From positions 38,738-102,737 of the forward strand of contig NZ_MLBF01000014.1 in the NCBI RefSeq assembly GCF_001936615.1: a stretch of 64,000 bases of DNA. Direction: 5' to 3'. Position numbers and translations under genes: made by a program. Origin of the DNA: Desulfosporosinus metallidurans. Its GTDB lineage: Bacteria; Bacillota; Desulfitobacteriia; Desulfitobacteriales; Desulfitobacteriaceae. Positions 25,214-34,885 of this stretch are shown here, piece after piece. The notes beneath the pieces are model-generated. The model was not told the origin of the DNA. It did not search any database and saw only the letters and a list, made by a program, of their open reading frames with translations. Position 1 is the first letter of the stretch, and every line of letters starts with the position of its first letter.

Positions 25214-27097
25214 ATGATACTCATAAACGCCGATGCACTTAATGACTTAAAAGCTCAAAGCCGCGTTCTTCTCGAAACACGCCGCGTACTTGACCCTGTC
25301 ACAACCAAGGATGCTCAAGGTCTTAAACGACACATTATGATCTGTGGGGGAACCGGATGCCATGCCTCGAGCAGTCCTCAAATTGCTAAACTCTTTGAAA
25401 AGGAGCTTAAGCAACGAGGATTGTCCGATCAGATTCAAGTTCTCCAAACAGGATGTTTTGGTTTCTGTGAAAAGGGGCCGATTGTTGAGATTCACCCCGA
25501 CAAGATTCTCTATCTGGAAGTTTCCACCAATGATGTATCCGAAATTATCGAAGAGCACTTCATTCAAGGAAAACTGGTCGAACGTCTTCTCTTTACGGAT
25601 CCGAACACGGAAAAGCGGATTGCTTCCGACCTACCCTTTTACCATAGCCAGTTGCGCATTGCCCTGCGCAACTGTAGCTACATAGCACCTGAAGATATCC
25701 GTGAATATATTGCTGCTGATGGGTATCAAGCTTTATCTAAGGTTCTTTTTGAAATGAATCCTGATTTGGTTATTGACGTACTAAAGAAAAGTGGTCTGCG
25801 GGGACGAGGTGGCGGAGGATTTCCCACAGGACTAAAGTGGGAACTAACGCATAAAAGCAAAGCCGATCAGCGGTATATCATTTGTAATGCCGACGAAGGA
25901 GATCCAGGTGCCTTTATGGACCGTTCCATCTTGGAAGGGGATCCCCATAGTGTTCTAGAAGCCATGCTCATCGCAGGCGCTACCATCGGCTCATCACAAG
26001 GATTTATCTATATCCGGGCGGAATATCCATTAGCCATTCATCGCTTGGAAATCGCTATTAAGCAAGCTCGAGAATACGGTTTACTTGGCAAAGGAATTTT
26101 AGGCAGTGATTTTTGTTTTGATGTTGAGATTAAATACGGGGCAGGGGCTTTTGTCTGTGGAGAAGAGACAGCCCTTATTCATTCAATTGAAGGAACTCGG
26201 GGGGAGCCTTCCGTCAAACCCCCCTTCCCTGCCCAAAAAGGGTTATGGGGCAAGCCAACCTGTGTCAATAACGTGGAAACATTGGCAAACATCCCCCCCA
26301 TAATTTTAAAGGGAGCCGACTGGTATGCCGGAATTGGTACGGAAAAAAGCAAAGGAACCAAGGTGTTTGCCTTGGCTGGAAAAGTTAACAATGTAGGACT
26401 TGTCGAAGTCCCCATGGGAACGACCCTCCGACAAATTATCTTTGAGATTGGTGGGGGAATCAAACACCATAAAGCCTTTAAAGCCGCGCAAACCGGAGGC
26501 CCATCTGGCGGATGTATACCAACCCAGTATTTGGATACCCCTATTGATTATGAATCCTTAATTGCTATTGGCTCCATGATGGGCTCCGGGGGACTTATTG
26601 TCATGGATGAAAGTGATTGTATGGTCAATATCGCCAAGTTCTTCCTCGAATTCACGGTGGACGAGTCTTGTGGCCGTTGCACTGCCTGCCGAGTTGGTAC
26701 CAAACGTCTTCATGAGATTCTCTCCAAAATCACGGAAGGCAAGGGGACACTTGATGATTTGGATCAACTGGAAAAACTAGGCAAGATCATTAAAGACACT
26801 TCCCTGTGTGGACTTGGGCAAAGTGCCCCTAATCCCATCCTTTCCACAATTGAATATTTCCGAGACGAATATCTTGCCCATATTGTCGATAAAACCTGTC
26901 CGGCTGGAGTTTGTAAGAGCTTGCTAAAGTATCACATCACCGACAAATGCAAAGGGTGTACTCTTTGCACAAAACACTGCCCCGCAGGTTGCATCACAGG
27001 CTCAGCTAAGGAGCGTCACATTATCGATGAAGAACGCTGCCTAAAATGTGGTGCATGCATGGAGAAATGTCGATTTGGCGCCATCATTCGCCAATAA
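25214..27097 (+). CDS. hydB: NuoF-like flavoprotein subunit of bifurcating hydrogenase (HydB)
   Basis: A 627-residue subunit carrying the FMN and NAD(H) site. Domains in order: a thioredoxin-like [2Fe-2S] domain (CGGTGCHAS... then QTGCFGFCEKG, residues about 44-100); the NuoF core with GLRGRGGGGFPTGLKWE (FMN/NADH site) and YICNADEGDPGAFMDR; an SLBB region; the [4Fe-4S] motif ESCGRCTACRVGTKRL; and a C-terminal two-cluster ferredoxin (CKGCTLCTKHCPAGC and CLKCGACMEKCRFGA). This set is that of Thermotoga/Moorella HydB. By family knowledge it couples NADH and reduced ferredoxin to hydrogen formation, or the reverse. It lies 28 bases after hydC. Confidence 0.95.
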   Translation: MILINADALNDLKAQSRVLLETRRVLDPVTTKDAQGLKRHIMICGGTGCHASSSPQIAKLFEKELKQRGLSDQIQVLQTGCFGFCEKGPIVEIHPDKILYLEVSTNDVSEIIEEHFIQGKLVERLLFTDPNTEKRIASDLPFYHSQLRIALRNCSYIAPEDIREYIAADGYQALSKVLFEMNPDLVIDVLKKSGLRGRGGGGFPTGLKWELTHKSKADQRYIICNADEGDPGAFMDRSILEGDPHSVLEAMLIAGATIGSSQGFIYIRAEYPLAIHRLEIAIKQAREYGLLGKGILGSDFCFDVEIKYGAGAFVCGEETALIHSIEGTRGEPSVKPPFPAQKGLWGKPTCVNNVETLANIPPIILKGADWYAGIGTEKSKGTKVFALAGKVNNVGLVEVPMGTTLRQIIFEIGGGIKHHKAFKAAQTGGPSGGCIPTQYLDTPIDYESLIAIGSMMGSGGLIVMDESDCMVNIAKFFLEFTVDESCGRCTACRVGTKRLHEILSKITEGKGTLDDLDQLEKLGKIIKDTSLCGLGQSAPNPILSTIEYFRDEYLAHIVDKTCPAGVCKSLLKYHITDKCKGCTLCTKHCPAGCITGSAKERHIIDEERCLKCGACMEKCRFGAIIRQ

Positions 27098-27135
27098 GGT
27101 ATCCTTATAAGGCATCCCTAAAGGAGGAACTCCGG

Positions 27136-28878
27136 ATGGATATTCAACTGACTATTAACGATATACCCCTTACCGTACCAGAAGGAATGTCAATTCTCGA
27201 CGCAGCCCGAACGATAAACATTGACATTCCAACCTTGTGCTACCTCAATCTTCATGAGATGCGCCTCAATAATCACATCGCTTCCTGCCGAGTGTGCGTG
27301 GTCGAAGTTGAGGGTCGACGTAATTTGGCCCCCTCCTGTTCAACCCCAGTAGTCAGTGGCATGGTCGTTAAAACGGATACGCTACGTGCCATCCAGGCCA
27401 GACGAACCATGGTTGAACTCCTACTTTCTGACCATCCGAAATCGTGTTTAACCTGTACTAAAAACCTGGATTGTGACCTCCAATCTCTTGCTGCAGATCT
27501 AGGCGTGCGGAATATCACCTATGAAGGGGAAGAATCTGAGTTTGAAATCGATAAATCCAGTTTAGCCATTGTCCGAGATCCTAACAAATGTATTCGTTGC
27601 CGACGCTGTGAAACGATGTGCAACGATGTTCAAACGGTTGGCGTTTACTCTGCCGTGGGGCGCGGTTTCGAAACGGTGGTTAAAACAGCCTTCGATTTAC
27701 CTCAACACGACACCTCTTGTACATTCTGTGGACAATGTGTTGCGGTATGTCCAACTGGTGCTTTGATGGAACTGGATCAAGTCGACAAGGTTTGGAAAGC
27801 CCTTAACGATACAAACCGCTACGTTATTGTCGAAACGGCACCCGCCGTACGGGTCGCCCTCGGGGAAGGGTTCGGGCTAGAACCAGGGACGATTGTCACT
27901 GGCAAAATGGTTGCCGCTCTCCGGAGACTTGGGTTTGACCGTGTCTTCGATACGGAGTTCGGGGCTGACGTGACGATTATGGAGGAAGCCACCGAGCTGA
28001 TTCACCGTATTGAACACGGCGGACGTCTACCTATTCTCACCAGTTGTTGTCCTGCTTGGGTCAAATTCTTTGAACATCAATTTCCGGATTTATTGGACAT
28101 CCCCTCAACCTGCAAATCCCCCCATCAAATGTTAGGAGTTTTGTCTAAAAGCTATTATGCAGAGACCTATGGGATCGATCCTAAGAAAATTACCGTTGTC
28201 TCAATCATGCCTTGCATTGCCAAAAAATACGAAGCAGCTCGCCCAGAACTGGGGCAAGACCCGGTCACCCCGGATGTGGACATCGTCATCACCACCCGAG
28301 AACTTTCACGTATGATTCGGGAGGCTGGCATTCATTTCGATCACCTTAAAGACGAAGAATTTGACCACCCCTTAGGGGAATCCACGGGTGCTGCCGTGGT
28401 TTTTGGTACAACTGGCGGTGTGATCGAAGCTGCCCTGCGAACTGCTTATGAGTGGATAACCGGTCAACCGCTGGAGAAAGTGGAATTTGAAGCTCTACGA
28501 GGAATGGACGGGATTAAGGAAGCAGTCATCCCGATAAGTGGGCGCGATTTTCGAATTGCGGTCACACACGGCTTAGGTAATGCTCGTACCATCCTAGAAA
28601 AGATACAGTCCGGCGATGCCCATTATGATGCCATCGAGATCATGGCCTGTCCCGGGGGCTGCATTGGGGGCGGCGGACAACCTTATCACCATGGCAACCT
28701 GGAAATCCTTGAAGCGCGAGCTAACGCCATTTATCAAGAGGACCGCTCCAAGCCCTTGAGAAAATCGCACGAAAACCCGGCAGTCATCGCTCTGTATAAA
28801 GATTTCATCGGCGAGCCTTACGGAGAAAAGGCACATCAATTGCTCCACACCAGCTTTACGCAACGTAGGAAAATTTAG
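27136..28878 (+). CDS. hydA: [FeFe] hydrogenase catalytic subunit (HydA)
   Basis: 580 residues from ATG 27136 (AAGGAGG); an earlier in-frame ATG inside hydB is not used. Plant-type [2Fe-2S]: C35, C51, C54, C68. His-Cys3 [4Fe-4S]: H100, C104, C107, C113. Two [4Fe-4S] clusters: C152/155/158/162 and C195/198/201/205. H-cluster motifs: TSCCPAWVKF (L1, about 302), MPCIAKKYE (L2, about 358) and the C-terminal ACPGGCIGGGGQP (L3). All ligands are present, so it should be active. As the third gene of hydCBA it forms the trimeric electron-bifurcating or confurcating cytosolic hydrogenase. Maturation genes (hydEFG) are not in the window. Confidence 0.97.
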   Translation: MDIQLTINDIPLTVPEGMSILDAARTINIDIPTLCYLNLHEMRLNNHIASCRVCVVEVEGRRNLAPSCSTPVVSGMVVKTDTLRAIQARRTMVELLLSDHPKSCLTCTKNLDCDLQSLAADLGVRNITYEGEESEFEIDKSSLAIVRDPNKCIRCRRCETMCNDVQTVGVYSAVGRGFETVVKTAFDLPQHDTSCTFCGQCVAVCPTGALMELDQVDKVWKALNDTNRYVIVETAPAVRVALGEGFGLEPGTIVTGKMVAALRRLGFDRVFDTEFGADVTIMEEATELIHRIEHGGRLPILTSCCPAWVKFFEHQFPDLLDIPSTCKSPHQMLGVLSKSYYAETYGIDPKKITVVSIMPCIAKKYEAARPELGQDPVTPDVDIVITTRELSRMIREAGIHFDHLKDEEFDHPLGESTGAAVVFGTTGGVIEAALRTAYEWITGQPLEKVEFEALRGMDGIKEAVIPISGRDFRIAVTHGLGNARTILEKIQSGDAHYDAIEIMACPGGCIGGGGQPYHHGNLEILEARANAIYQEDRSKPLRKSHENPAVIALYKDFIGEPYGEKAHQLLHTSFTQRRKI

Positions 28879-28895
28879 TGATTTTCTGCTAAAAA

Positions 28896-28946
28896 AGGGG
28901 CTGTCTCAAAATAGAAATGTGATTTCTAAGAAGAGGCAGCTTCTTT
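28896..28946 (+). terminator. Nested hairpin terminator of hydCBA
   Basis: GGCTGTCTC and GAGGCAGC pair with one mismatch around an inner AGAAAT/ATTTCT hairpin; TTCTTTCC follows. It lies 18 bases after the hydA stop. Confidence 0.6.
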
Positions 28947-29015
28947 CCACTGCTTAGCCTTTGCTCTTTGGGTGTGATAAAATAAAATAAACAAAATCTA
29001 TTGGTGGAGGAAATA

Positions 29016-29771
29016 ATGCAACACGAATTCTCGAGAACTGAACTTCTAATAGGAACCAATGGGTTAGAAACGCTTCGCCAGAGCACTGTCATGATTTTTG
29101 GAGTCGGGGGGGTCGGCTCATACACCGTGGAAGCACTGGCCCGTGCTGCTGTCGGTCATTTAATTTTAGTTGACTTTGACGAAATTAGTATTACTAATCT
29201 TAACCGCCAAATCCATGCTCTCCACTCCACGATCGGCGAAGCCAAAGTTGAGGTCATGAAACGCCGAATTTTGGAGATCAATCCCGAAGCCATGGTCGAA
29301 ACCATTCGGGAATTCTGCTCCGCCACGAATGCCGATCGACTACTGGATCGAAAGTTAGACTACGTTGTCGATGCCATCGATACCGTTTCTAGCAAAGTAA
29401 ATTTAGCCAAAGAATGTTCGCTCCGTAAAATTCCCTTGATCTCAAGTATGGGAGCCGGAAACCGTCTTACAGCGGAGAATTATAGAGTAACCGACATTTC
29501 CAAGACCAGCGGAGATCCACTGGCTAAGGCAATGCGCAAATTGCTACGCAAAGAAGGTATCACAACAGGGATTAAAGTCGTGTCTTGCCCAGACCTTCCA
29601 CTCACCCCACTCTCCATGAAAGCCGATTCTCAAAATGACTGCCTCTGTTCGAGCGATGATGAAATCAGTATTGAAAAGCGCCAAATACCTGGAAGCATTT
29701 CCTTTGTTCCATCCGTTGTTGGACTGCTGATAGCCGGGGAAGTGATACGAGATCTTTTGCAAGCCGAATAG
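29016..29771 (+). CDS. tcdA: tRNA threonylcarbamoyladenosine dehydratase (TcdA/CsdL/YgdL)
   Basis: 251 residues from ATG 29016, which has GGAGG four bases upstream. An E1-like ThiF-fold enzyme: MIFGVGGVGSYTVEALAR (ATP site, about residues 29-46), LVDFDEISITNLNRQIHAL with the conserved arginine, and YVVDAIDTVSSKVNL. It closes t6A37 in tRNAs to the cyclic form ct6A in an ATP-dependent step. The C-terminal GSISFVPSVVGLLIAGEVIRDLL fits the family. Monocistronic, with a terminator shared with the convergent DUF5317 gene. Confidence 0.93.
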   Translation: MQHEFSRTELLIGTNGLETLRQSTVMIFGVGGVGSYTVEALARAAVGHLILVDFDEISITNLNRQIHALHSTIGEAKVEVMKRRILEINPEAMVETIREFCSATNADRLLDRKLDYVVDAIDTVSSKVNLAKECSLRKIPLISSMGAGNRLTAENYRVTDISKTSGDPLAKAMRKLLRKEGITTGIKVVSCPDLPLTPLSMKADSQNDCLCSSDDEISIEKRQIPGSISFVPSVVGLLIAGEVIRDLLQAE

Positions 29772-29790
29772 TTCCTTTTCATTCATTGTA

Positions 29791-29820
29791 AGGAGTGAGG
29801 TTCATACCTCACTCCCTTTT
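29791..29820. terminator. Bidirectional terminator between convergent genes
   Basis: GGAGTGAGG and CCTCACTCC form a perfect 9-bp stem around TTCATA; the plus strand ends CTTTT. On the minus strand the stem overlaps the last codons of the DUF5317 gene. Confidence 0.85.
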
Positions 29821-30371
29821 ACTTCTATGGCAATGTTGTCACGATTTCTCATTGTTTTATAAACTAGAAAAAAACAGCCGATATCGATCACGATATCCCC
29901 GACGCTGAACACTTGTTTTTGCAGTCCCGGAATATCTAGATAAAACCGATCTGCTAAAAAGCTCAGGTGGGTCGTCGATGTCATCAAGCCATGAGTTCCC
30001 TGGCCTGCTAGGAGAGCTACACGGATGGTCTCCGGAAGAAAGGAGGGATCCACGGGCATTAATCCTCCGTTCAGGAAGATTACAATAGTATTAAGTAAAA
30101 TCCCCAAGGTAATCCAGCGTATTCCGGGCAGTGATCTATTCCTCAGGGTAAAAAATAACAATAAAAAATAGGACACTGTATCAAGCGCTGGACTAAGCCA
30201 ACTGGGACCTAATCCGATTCCTCTAACAGCGGCCCAATAGACGCCACTTTGTATCAATAAAGCCAAAGGGACCAACCAAAATTCTCGCAGGGCGAGTTCT
30301 CCTAAGCGGCTCAATTTTCCCCCGCGTAAAAGGCTTATGAATAAAGCAAAAATCAAGGTTTCTATGAGCAT
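29802..30371 (-). CDS. DUF5317 family membrane protein
   Basis: A 189-residue protein with five or six hydrophobic segments. The conserved NGGLMPVDPSFLPE and LADRFYLDIPG are characteristic of DUF5317, a family with no known function that is common in clostridia and often lies next to HD-GYP genes, as here. The ATG at 30371 lies about 30 bases after the HD-GYP gene stop, so they are probably cotranscribed. Its stop codon is inside the shared terminator stem. Confidence 0.8.
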   Translation of the reverse strand: MLIETLIFALFISLLRGGKLSRLGELALREFWLVPLALLIQSGVYWAAVRGIGLGPSWLSPALDTVSYFLLLFFTLRNRSLPGIRWITLGILLNTIVIFLNGGLMPVDPSFLPETIRVALLAGQGTHGLMTSTTHLSFLADRFYLDIPGLQKQVFSVGDIVIDIGCFFLVYKTMRNRDNIAIEVKGSEV

Positions 30372-30401
30372 ACTTCACCTCTTATGCTTCCAAAAATTCG
30401 C

Positions 30402-31682
30402 TTAAGCAATTTGCACTTGCTCAGCACTGACCATTCGGGATGCCGATTCACTGGTAACCACTTTGCAGAAAACTTCCACCAACGCCGGATCTAATTGTGA
30501 TCCAGCGACTCTTTTCAACTCAACCAGGGCCTCCTCATGTGTACTGCCTTTGCGGTAACTCCGATCGGACGTAATCGCATCATACGTATCTGCCACAGCA
30601 ATGATCCGGGATTCCAAAGGAATTTCTTCCCCTTTTATTCGATCCGGATACCCCGTCCCATCATAGCGCTCGTGGTGATGACGGACCACTTGTCCTATAT
30701 CAAACATAAATTTAATCCCTTTGATAATCGTTTGACCAATGACCGGATGGCTGCGAATGGCTTCCCACTCCGAATCCAGCAGTTTCTCCTCTTTATTCAG
30801 GATTACTTCGCTGACCCCAATCTTGCCCACATCATGCAACACGGCGGCATATTTAAGAGACTCTATCTTGTCTTCACTCATTTTGATTGCTTCTCCTATA
30901 GCTACTGCCAATTTCCCGACTCTAGCAGAATGTCCACTTGTGTACGTGTCCTTCGCTTCCAGTGCCTGGACCAAAGCTTCAACCGTGCTGAGATAATTTT
31001 CTCGCATGTCCATATAGAGTTGGAAAGAATGGCGAGAAGCTAAGAGTGGTATAAAGAGTAGGAGAAGTCCCAGTGGACCCCAATTTCTGTAGAGCAAAGC
31101 CAATAAAAATCCAAGGGGAACGAGTGCAATAAAATTGGGCATGCCCCAACGCAAATTACTGACCCATATTGACCACGGCGATTTACATAAAATAAATCCT
31201 AATGCAATAACCACAATTATGGTGTTAATTGCCATGTAAACAGTTGCCGCAATTATATACAATATAAAGAGTTTAAAATCTGATTGAGACGAAGAAGAAT
31301 TGAAAAAATTCATAACCCCATATCCTGCAGCTAAGGACAAGACATATTGGGACGCATTAAACACTCGCTTAAAAAGAGGTTGCTCTGAAGCGACCTTACC
31401 AAAAATAATCAGGCCCGACAAAGCCATTGCCGTTAGCGTCACTCCTATAGGGAACAAGATCAGTGAAGAAAGGAAAATACAATAACTAACCGTTACATAC
31501 CCCCCTTTCGGTAGGGCAACGGGTAAGGATTCACTGGCAATCGCAAGCGTCCCAAAGACTAAAAGATTAATCAGCTGTGCCGTATCCCAATCCGTATGGA
31601 TGATATTCCATACCAAAACTATTGCGCCACAGACAGTTACTAGTGTAAAAAACGGTTTAAATTTCTTCGGTAAACCTTCCAT
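30402..31682 (-). CDS. Membrane HD-GYP domain protein (likely cyclic di-GMP phosphodiesterase)
   Basis: 426 residues from ATG 31682 (AAGAGGTGG upstream; an earlier TTG lacks a site). About seven N-terminal membrane segments form a sensor region (to about residue 205). The C-terminal HD-GYP domain has SGHSARVGKLAVAIGE, the metal-binding HDVGKIGVSEVI, and HHERYDGTGYPDRIKGEEIPLESRIIAVAD with intact HHE and GYP. Family members cleave cyclic di-GMP or, in some cases, cGAMP. DUF5317 follows in the same operon. The signal sensed by the membrane part is unknown. Confidence 0.92.
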   Translation of the reverse strand: MEGLPKKFKPFFTLVTVCGAIVLVWNIIHTDWDTAQLINLLVFGTLAIASESLPVALPKGGYVTVSYCIFLSSLILFPIGVTLTAMALSGLIIFGKVASEQPLFKRVFNASQYVLSLAAGYGVMNFFNSSSSQSDFKLFILYIIAATVYMAINTIIVVIALGFILCKSPWSIWVSNLRWGMPNFIALVPLGFLLALLYRNWGPLGLLLLFIPLLASRHSFQLYMDMRENYLSTVEALVQALEAKDTYTSGHSARVGKLAVAIGEAIKMSEDKIESLKYAAVLHDVGKIGVSEVILNKEEKLLDSEWEAIRSHPVIGQTIIKGIKFMFDIGQVVRHHHERYDGTGYPDRIKGEEIPLESRIIAVADTYDAITSDRSYRKGSTHEEALVELKRVAGSQLDPALVEVFCKVVTSESASRMVSAEQVQIA

Positions 31683-31720
31683 TAGCCACCTCTTATAAAT
31701 ATTGGCCAACTACTTTACAA

Positions 31721-31795
31721 CTAGATTCTCCAGGTTGCTCCACCTGCAAGAACGAGAGTTACGAGAACTGTAATAGCTTTGAATAATTTGCTCAT
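31721..31795 (-). CDS. 24-residue hydrophobic peptide
   Basis: Translates MSKLFKAITVLVTLVLAGGA and TWRI, with a basic N-terminus and a single helix. GGAGG lies ten bases from the ATG at 31795. It precedes the HD-GYP gene by 38 bases in the same direction, so it could be a leader peptide, a tiny membrane partner, or an exported signal. The strong ribosome binding site is the main support. Confidence 0.5.
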   Translation of the reverse strand: MSKLFKAITVLVTLVLAGGATWRI

Positions 31796-31951
31796 TTGCG
31801 GTAAACCTCCTTGATTTTTATTTATCCAAGGGACAGTTTAACCGCTTCGCTCTTATTCCGTTCCGCTGTTTTTTCCGCTTCGCTATGTAGGGAATTAAAC
31901 CGGGAGCACTTCAAAATCTAATTGTTTAGTAAGTCGGCCAAAGTTAGCAGA

Positions 31952-32605
31952 TTAATCGTTTCTGAGAAACCGTAGTTTCCGATTAACGGCATCGAGGGTT
32001 GCCTTAACGACAGCTTCCCGATCATCGTTTCTGACCAAAGCACATCCGGTAAGGGGTTGTTCACCCGTGGGGGCGATCATGGTTATGGAAACTAAAGCAA
32101 TCTGATGCTTTGCTAATTGAGTAATTACAACATCCTCTGTGACAAAAAGAAATTTATCCAAGGTGAGAGGAGAAAGTGCTTTTATTGTTGCATCTACGAA
32201 TAAGCGCAACTTGTTGTGAGTTGAGGATGGGCCTTGAGCCAACCCTTCCATAAGCTTGTCTCCCGTTAACAATTCGACCCTAACTTCAGCCATCCCATTA
32301 ACGGTTCTAAGTGTCACTCCCACCAACTTGGGTCGCGTTGACTCTACGATGGCAGAGGTTCCTTCCTCATCATCTCCTAATTGGGCTACACTGATCTTCT
32401 TATGATCAATTTGTAAATCAAATTGAGCCGCTAGGATTGACTCCACATCCCTGACAATCTGCTTAGGAGCTCGTCCTGAACCTGCCAGAATATGAACTTC
32501 TTCGATTTCCCCATGACTATTAACATTGATTCGAGCAGCTATCACAGCTTTGATTTGTTTTATCGCCTGCTCCCAATCTTGAGTTGAACTTGTCCCATCT
32601 GACAT
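31952..32605 (-). CDS. Conserved-looking protein with repeated small domain, unknown
   Basis: 217 residues from ATG 32605 (GAGGAG upstream). Acidic and soluble with no signal or membrane segment. The N-terminal half has a strand-helix pattern (IAARINVNSHGEIEEVHILAG, PKQIVRDVESILAAQFDLQID), followed by a second half that ends EAVVKATLDAVNRKLRFL. The N-terminal pattern resembles the AHH/BON-like fold seen in sporulation-stage or transport accessory proteins, but I cannot name the family. It is monocistronic between the HD-GYP operon and a repeat. Confidence 0.65.
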   Translation of the reverse strand: MSDGTSSTQDWEQAIKQIKAVIAARINVNSHGEIEEVHILAGSGRAPKQIVRDVESILAAQFDLQIDHKKISVAQLGDDEEGTSAIVESTRPKLVGVTLRTVNGMAEVRVELLTGDKLMEGLAQGPSSTHNKLRLFVDATIKALSPLTLDKFLFVTEDVVITQLAKHQIALVSITMIAPTGEQPLTGCALVRNDDREAVVKATLDAVNRKLRFLRND

Positions 32606-32812
32606 GACGACACTCCTCAGCAATCTAAATGTATCTATTCTCACAATGAACTATTTTCGACGCTCGTCACGGTATTCCTCCCTTCGATTTAGTAAGTGTA
32701 CCAAAACTTTCATCTTTTTCTCTAAATTTAAACACGAAAGTACAATAAAGCTTGGATTTTTTTCTTTGGACCAAACAGATCCTCAAGGCGCTACTCAACT
32801 TCGGGTCGAATA

Positions 32813-32874
32813 GTGCAAGTTTGGGGACGGTTCTCGGCTTGCATGCAAGCCAAGAACCGTCCCCAAACTTGCAC
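32813..32874. repeat. Perfectly opposed pair of REP-like units (62-bp palindrome)
   Basis: GTGCAAGTTTGGGGACGGTT followed by CTCGGCTTGC, then its reverse complement GCAAGCCAAGAACCGTCC and CCAAACTTGCAC. Only one base pair is mismatched. It would form a 29-bp cruciform or RNA hairpin after the hcp terminator. Confidence 0.9.
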
Positions 32875-32886
32875 AAACTTGCACGC

Positions 32887-32927
32887 AAAAAGGGACTGCC
32901 TTTTTCAATGAAAGGCAGTCCCTTTTT
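32887..32927. terminator. Bidirectional terminator after hcp
   Basis: AAAAAGGGACTGCCTTT and AAAGGCAGTCCCTTTTT form a perfect 17-bp stem around TTCAATG. On the minus strand it lies about 35 bases after the hcp stop. Confidence 0.92.
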
Positions 32928-32962
32928 AAAGGTTCGAGTATTAAATTAATTTGTGCTAATTA

Positions 32963-34606
32963 TTACGCCATGAAGATTTTGAGGTCGTCTTCAACGTTGG
33001 TGATGCCAGCAATACCGAAGTTTTCCACTAAGACTTTCGCTACATTAGGGGATAAGAAAGCCGGAAGTGTCGGTCCTAAGTGAATGTTTTTTACGCCCAG
33101 GTACAGTAGGGCTAGTAAAACGATAACTGCTTTTTGCTCGTACCAAGCAATGTTATAGGAGATTGGGAGTTGGTTGACATCGTCGAGACCGAACACTTCT
33201 TTGAGTTTCAAGGCGATGACTGCTAAAGAATAGGAGTCATTACATTGTCCAGCATCGAGAACTCTCGGAATACCACCGATATCCCCTAAGTTAAGTTTAT
33301 TATATTTGTATTTTGCACACCCTGCCGTGAGGATCACGGTGTCTTTAGGCAATGCTTCCGCAAAATTAGTGTAGTAGTCACGACTCTTCATGCGGCCATC
33401 GCACCCAGCCATGACGAAGAAGCGTTTAATGGCTCCCGTCTTCACAGCATCCACGACTTTGTCAGCAAGCGCTAGGACTTGATTGTGGGCGAATCCCCCG
33501 ACAATTTCGCCAGTTTCGATTTCAGTCGGTGCCGGACATTTCTTGGCATGTTCGATGAGGGCTGAGAAATCCTTAGCCTTTCCATCTGCTCGGTCAGCGA
33601 TGTGTTTAATCCCTTCAAAGCCGACAACACCGGTGGTGTAAAGGCGATCTTTATAGGAATCTTTCGGAGGAACAAGGCAGTTGGTGGTCAAGAAAATAGG
33701 TCCATTGAAAGAGTCGAATTCTTTGTCTTGTTTGTACCAAGCATTACCGTAGTTCCCCACAAAGTTTTCGTATTTCTTAAAGGCAGGATAATAGTGAGCC
33801 GGGAGCATCTCGCCGTGGGTATAGACATCGACGCCGGTTCCTTGGGTTTGGATGAGTAATTCTTCAAGATCTTTCAAATCATGACCGCTGATAAGAATGG
33901 CAGGGTTGTTTCTGACCCCGATGTTTACTTTGGTGAGTTCAGGGTTGCCGTAGGTCGTGGTGTTGGCTTTATCCAAAAGGGCCATAACATCGACACCGTA
34001 TTTCCCTGCTTCTAAGACTAGGGCAACGAGGGCATCAGCTGAGAGCGTATCATCAAGAGTAGCTGCCAGTGCTTTTTCAATGAACGCAAAGATCCCATCT
34101 TCTTTATAGGTTAGAGTATAGGCGTGTTCGGCATAAGCAGCAATCCCTTTTAAGCCATAAGTCAGTAATTCTCTGAGTGAACGAACATCTTCGTTTTCGG
34201 TCTTTAATACGCCAACAAGTTCAGCTTTCTTTTCGAATTCATCTGCAGACGCAGTCCAAGTTGCGGCATCATTTAAGACTGCTGGAATTGCTCCGCCAGC
34301 TTTAATGATTTCTTGCTTGAGTTCTTCACGGAGGGTGAGGCCTTCTTGAATTCGTTCCACAAAACGATTTTTATCGAAATTGGCATTTGTAATCGTACTG
34401 AAGAGACTTTCCATAATGAATTTATCGATTTCCGGGCGGACAATGTTCAGCTCACGGGCTTGAACAGCATAAATGGAGATCCCTTTTAAGGTGTAGATCA
34501 GAAGGTCTTGCAAATTAGCAACATTTTCGGTTTTTCCGCAGACCCCTCTAAGTGTACAACCCGAACCTTTAGCGGTTTCCTGACATTGATAACAAAACAT
34601 GCTCAT
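32963..34606 (-). CDS. hcp: Hydroxylamine reductase (hybrid cluster protein), class I
   Basis: A 547-residue iron-sulfur protein. The N-terminal cluster ligands C5, C8, C17 and C23 (C-x2-C-x8-C-x5-C) mark the class I type of strict anaerobes. Hybrid-cluster segments: [49 protein letters not shown] and [13 protein letters not shown]. It reduces hydroxylamine in vitro and in vivo is linked to nitric oxide protection and protein nitrosylation. The ATG at 34606 follows GGAGGAAATT. A CRP/FNR-type site lies 110 bases upstream. No hcr reductase is adjacent. Confidence 0.97.
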   Translation of the reverse strand: MSMFCYQCQETAKGSGCTLRGVCGKTENVANLQDLLIYTLKGISIYAVQARELNIVRPEIDKFIMESLFSTITNANFDKNRFVERIQEGLTLREELKQEIIKAGGAIPAVLNDAATWTASADEFEKKAELVGVLKTENEDVRSLRELLTYGLKGIAAYAEHAYTLTYKEDGIFAFIEKALAATLDDTLSADALVALVLEAGKYGVDVMALLDKANTTTYGNPELTKVNIGVRNNPAILISGHDLKDLEELLIQTQGTGVDVYTHGEMLPAHYYPAFKKYENFVGNYGNAWYKQDKEFDSFNGPIFLTTNCLVPPKDSYKDRLYTTGVVGFEGIKHIADRADGKAKDFSALIEHAKKCPAPTEIETGEIVGGFAHNQVLALADKVVDAVKTGAIKRFFVMAGCDGRMKSRDYYTNFAEALPKDTVILTAGCAKYKYNKLNLGDIGGIPRVLDAGQCNDSYSLAVIALKLKEVFGLDDVNQLPISYNIAWYEQKAVIVLLALLYLGVKNIHLGPTLPAFLSPNVAKVLVENFGIAGITNVEDDLKIFMA

Positions 34607-34716
34607 TTCAAATTTCCTCCTAAATTTTATTTAAATATTTTTTGCTTAACTCAACTGCGACTAAGGTTAGTTTAAAGCAATTCTGAGTATGTTACTGTGA
34701 TTATGAGGATTGGTTT

Positions 34717-34736
34717 GGTGTGAGAAAAGTCACACC
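34717..34736. promoter_or_regulatory. CRP/FNR-type operator upstream of hcp (HcpR-like)
   Basis: GGTGTGAGAAAAGTCACACC contains TGTGA-N6-TCACA, extended to 7-bp perfect arms. This is the site type bound by CRP/FNR family members, including HcpR, which controls hcp in sulfate reducers and clostridia. It lies between divergent hcp and the papain-like protease gene. Confidence 0.7.
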
Positions 34737-34885
34737 GTATTTTATCGCTAGCTAACCCTCTACCACTTCCATGCACAAATGGGGACGACCATTCGTACAA
34801 TACATTATACTGGCTTGGCGTCGAGACCCTTTAGGAGCTGGAGGTTCGACGCTACTCAATCAAAGATGAATAGCGAGGGAGAAAA

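Noticed and set aside
28897..28911. GGGGCTGTCTCAAAA, like the terminal repeat of some insertion sequences
   Set aside because: No matching second end or transposase is seen; the sequence is part of a nested hairpin directly after hydA and is better read as a terminator.
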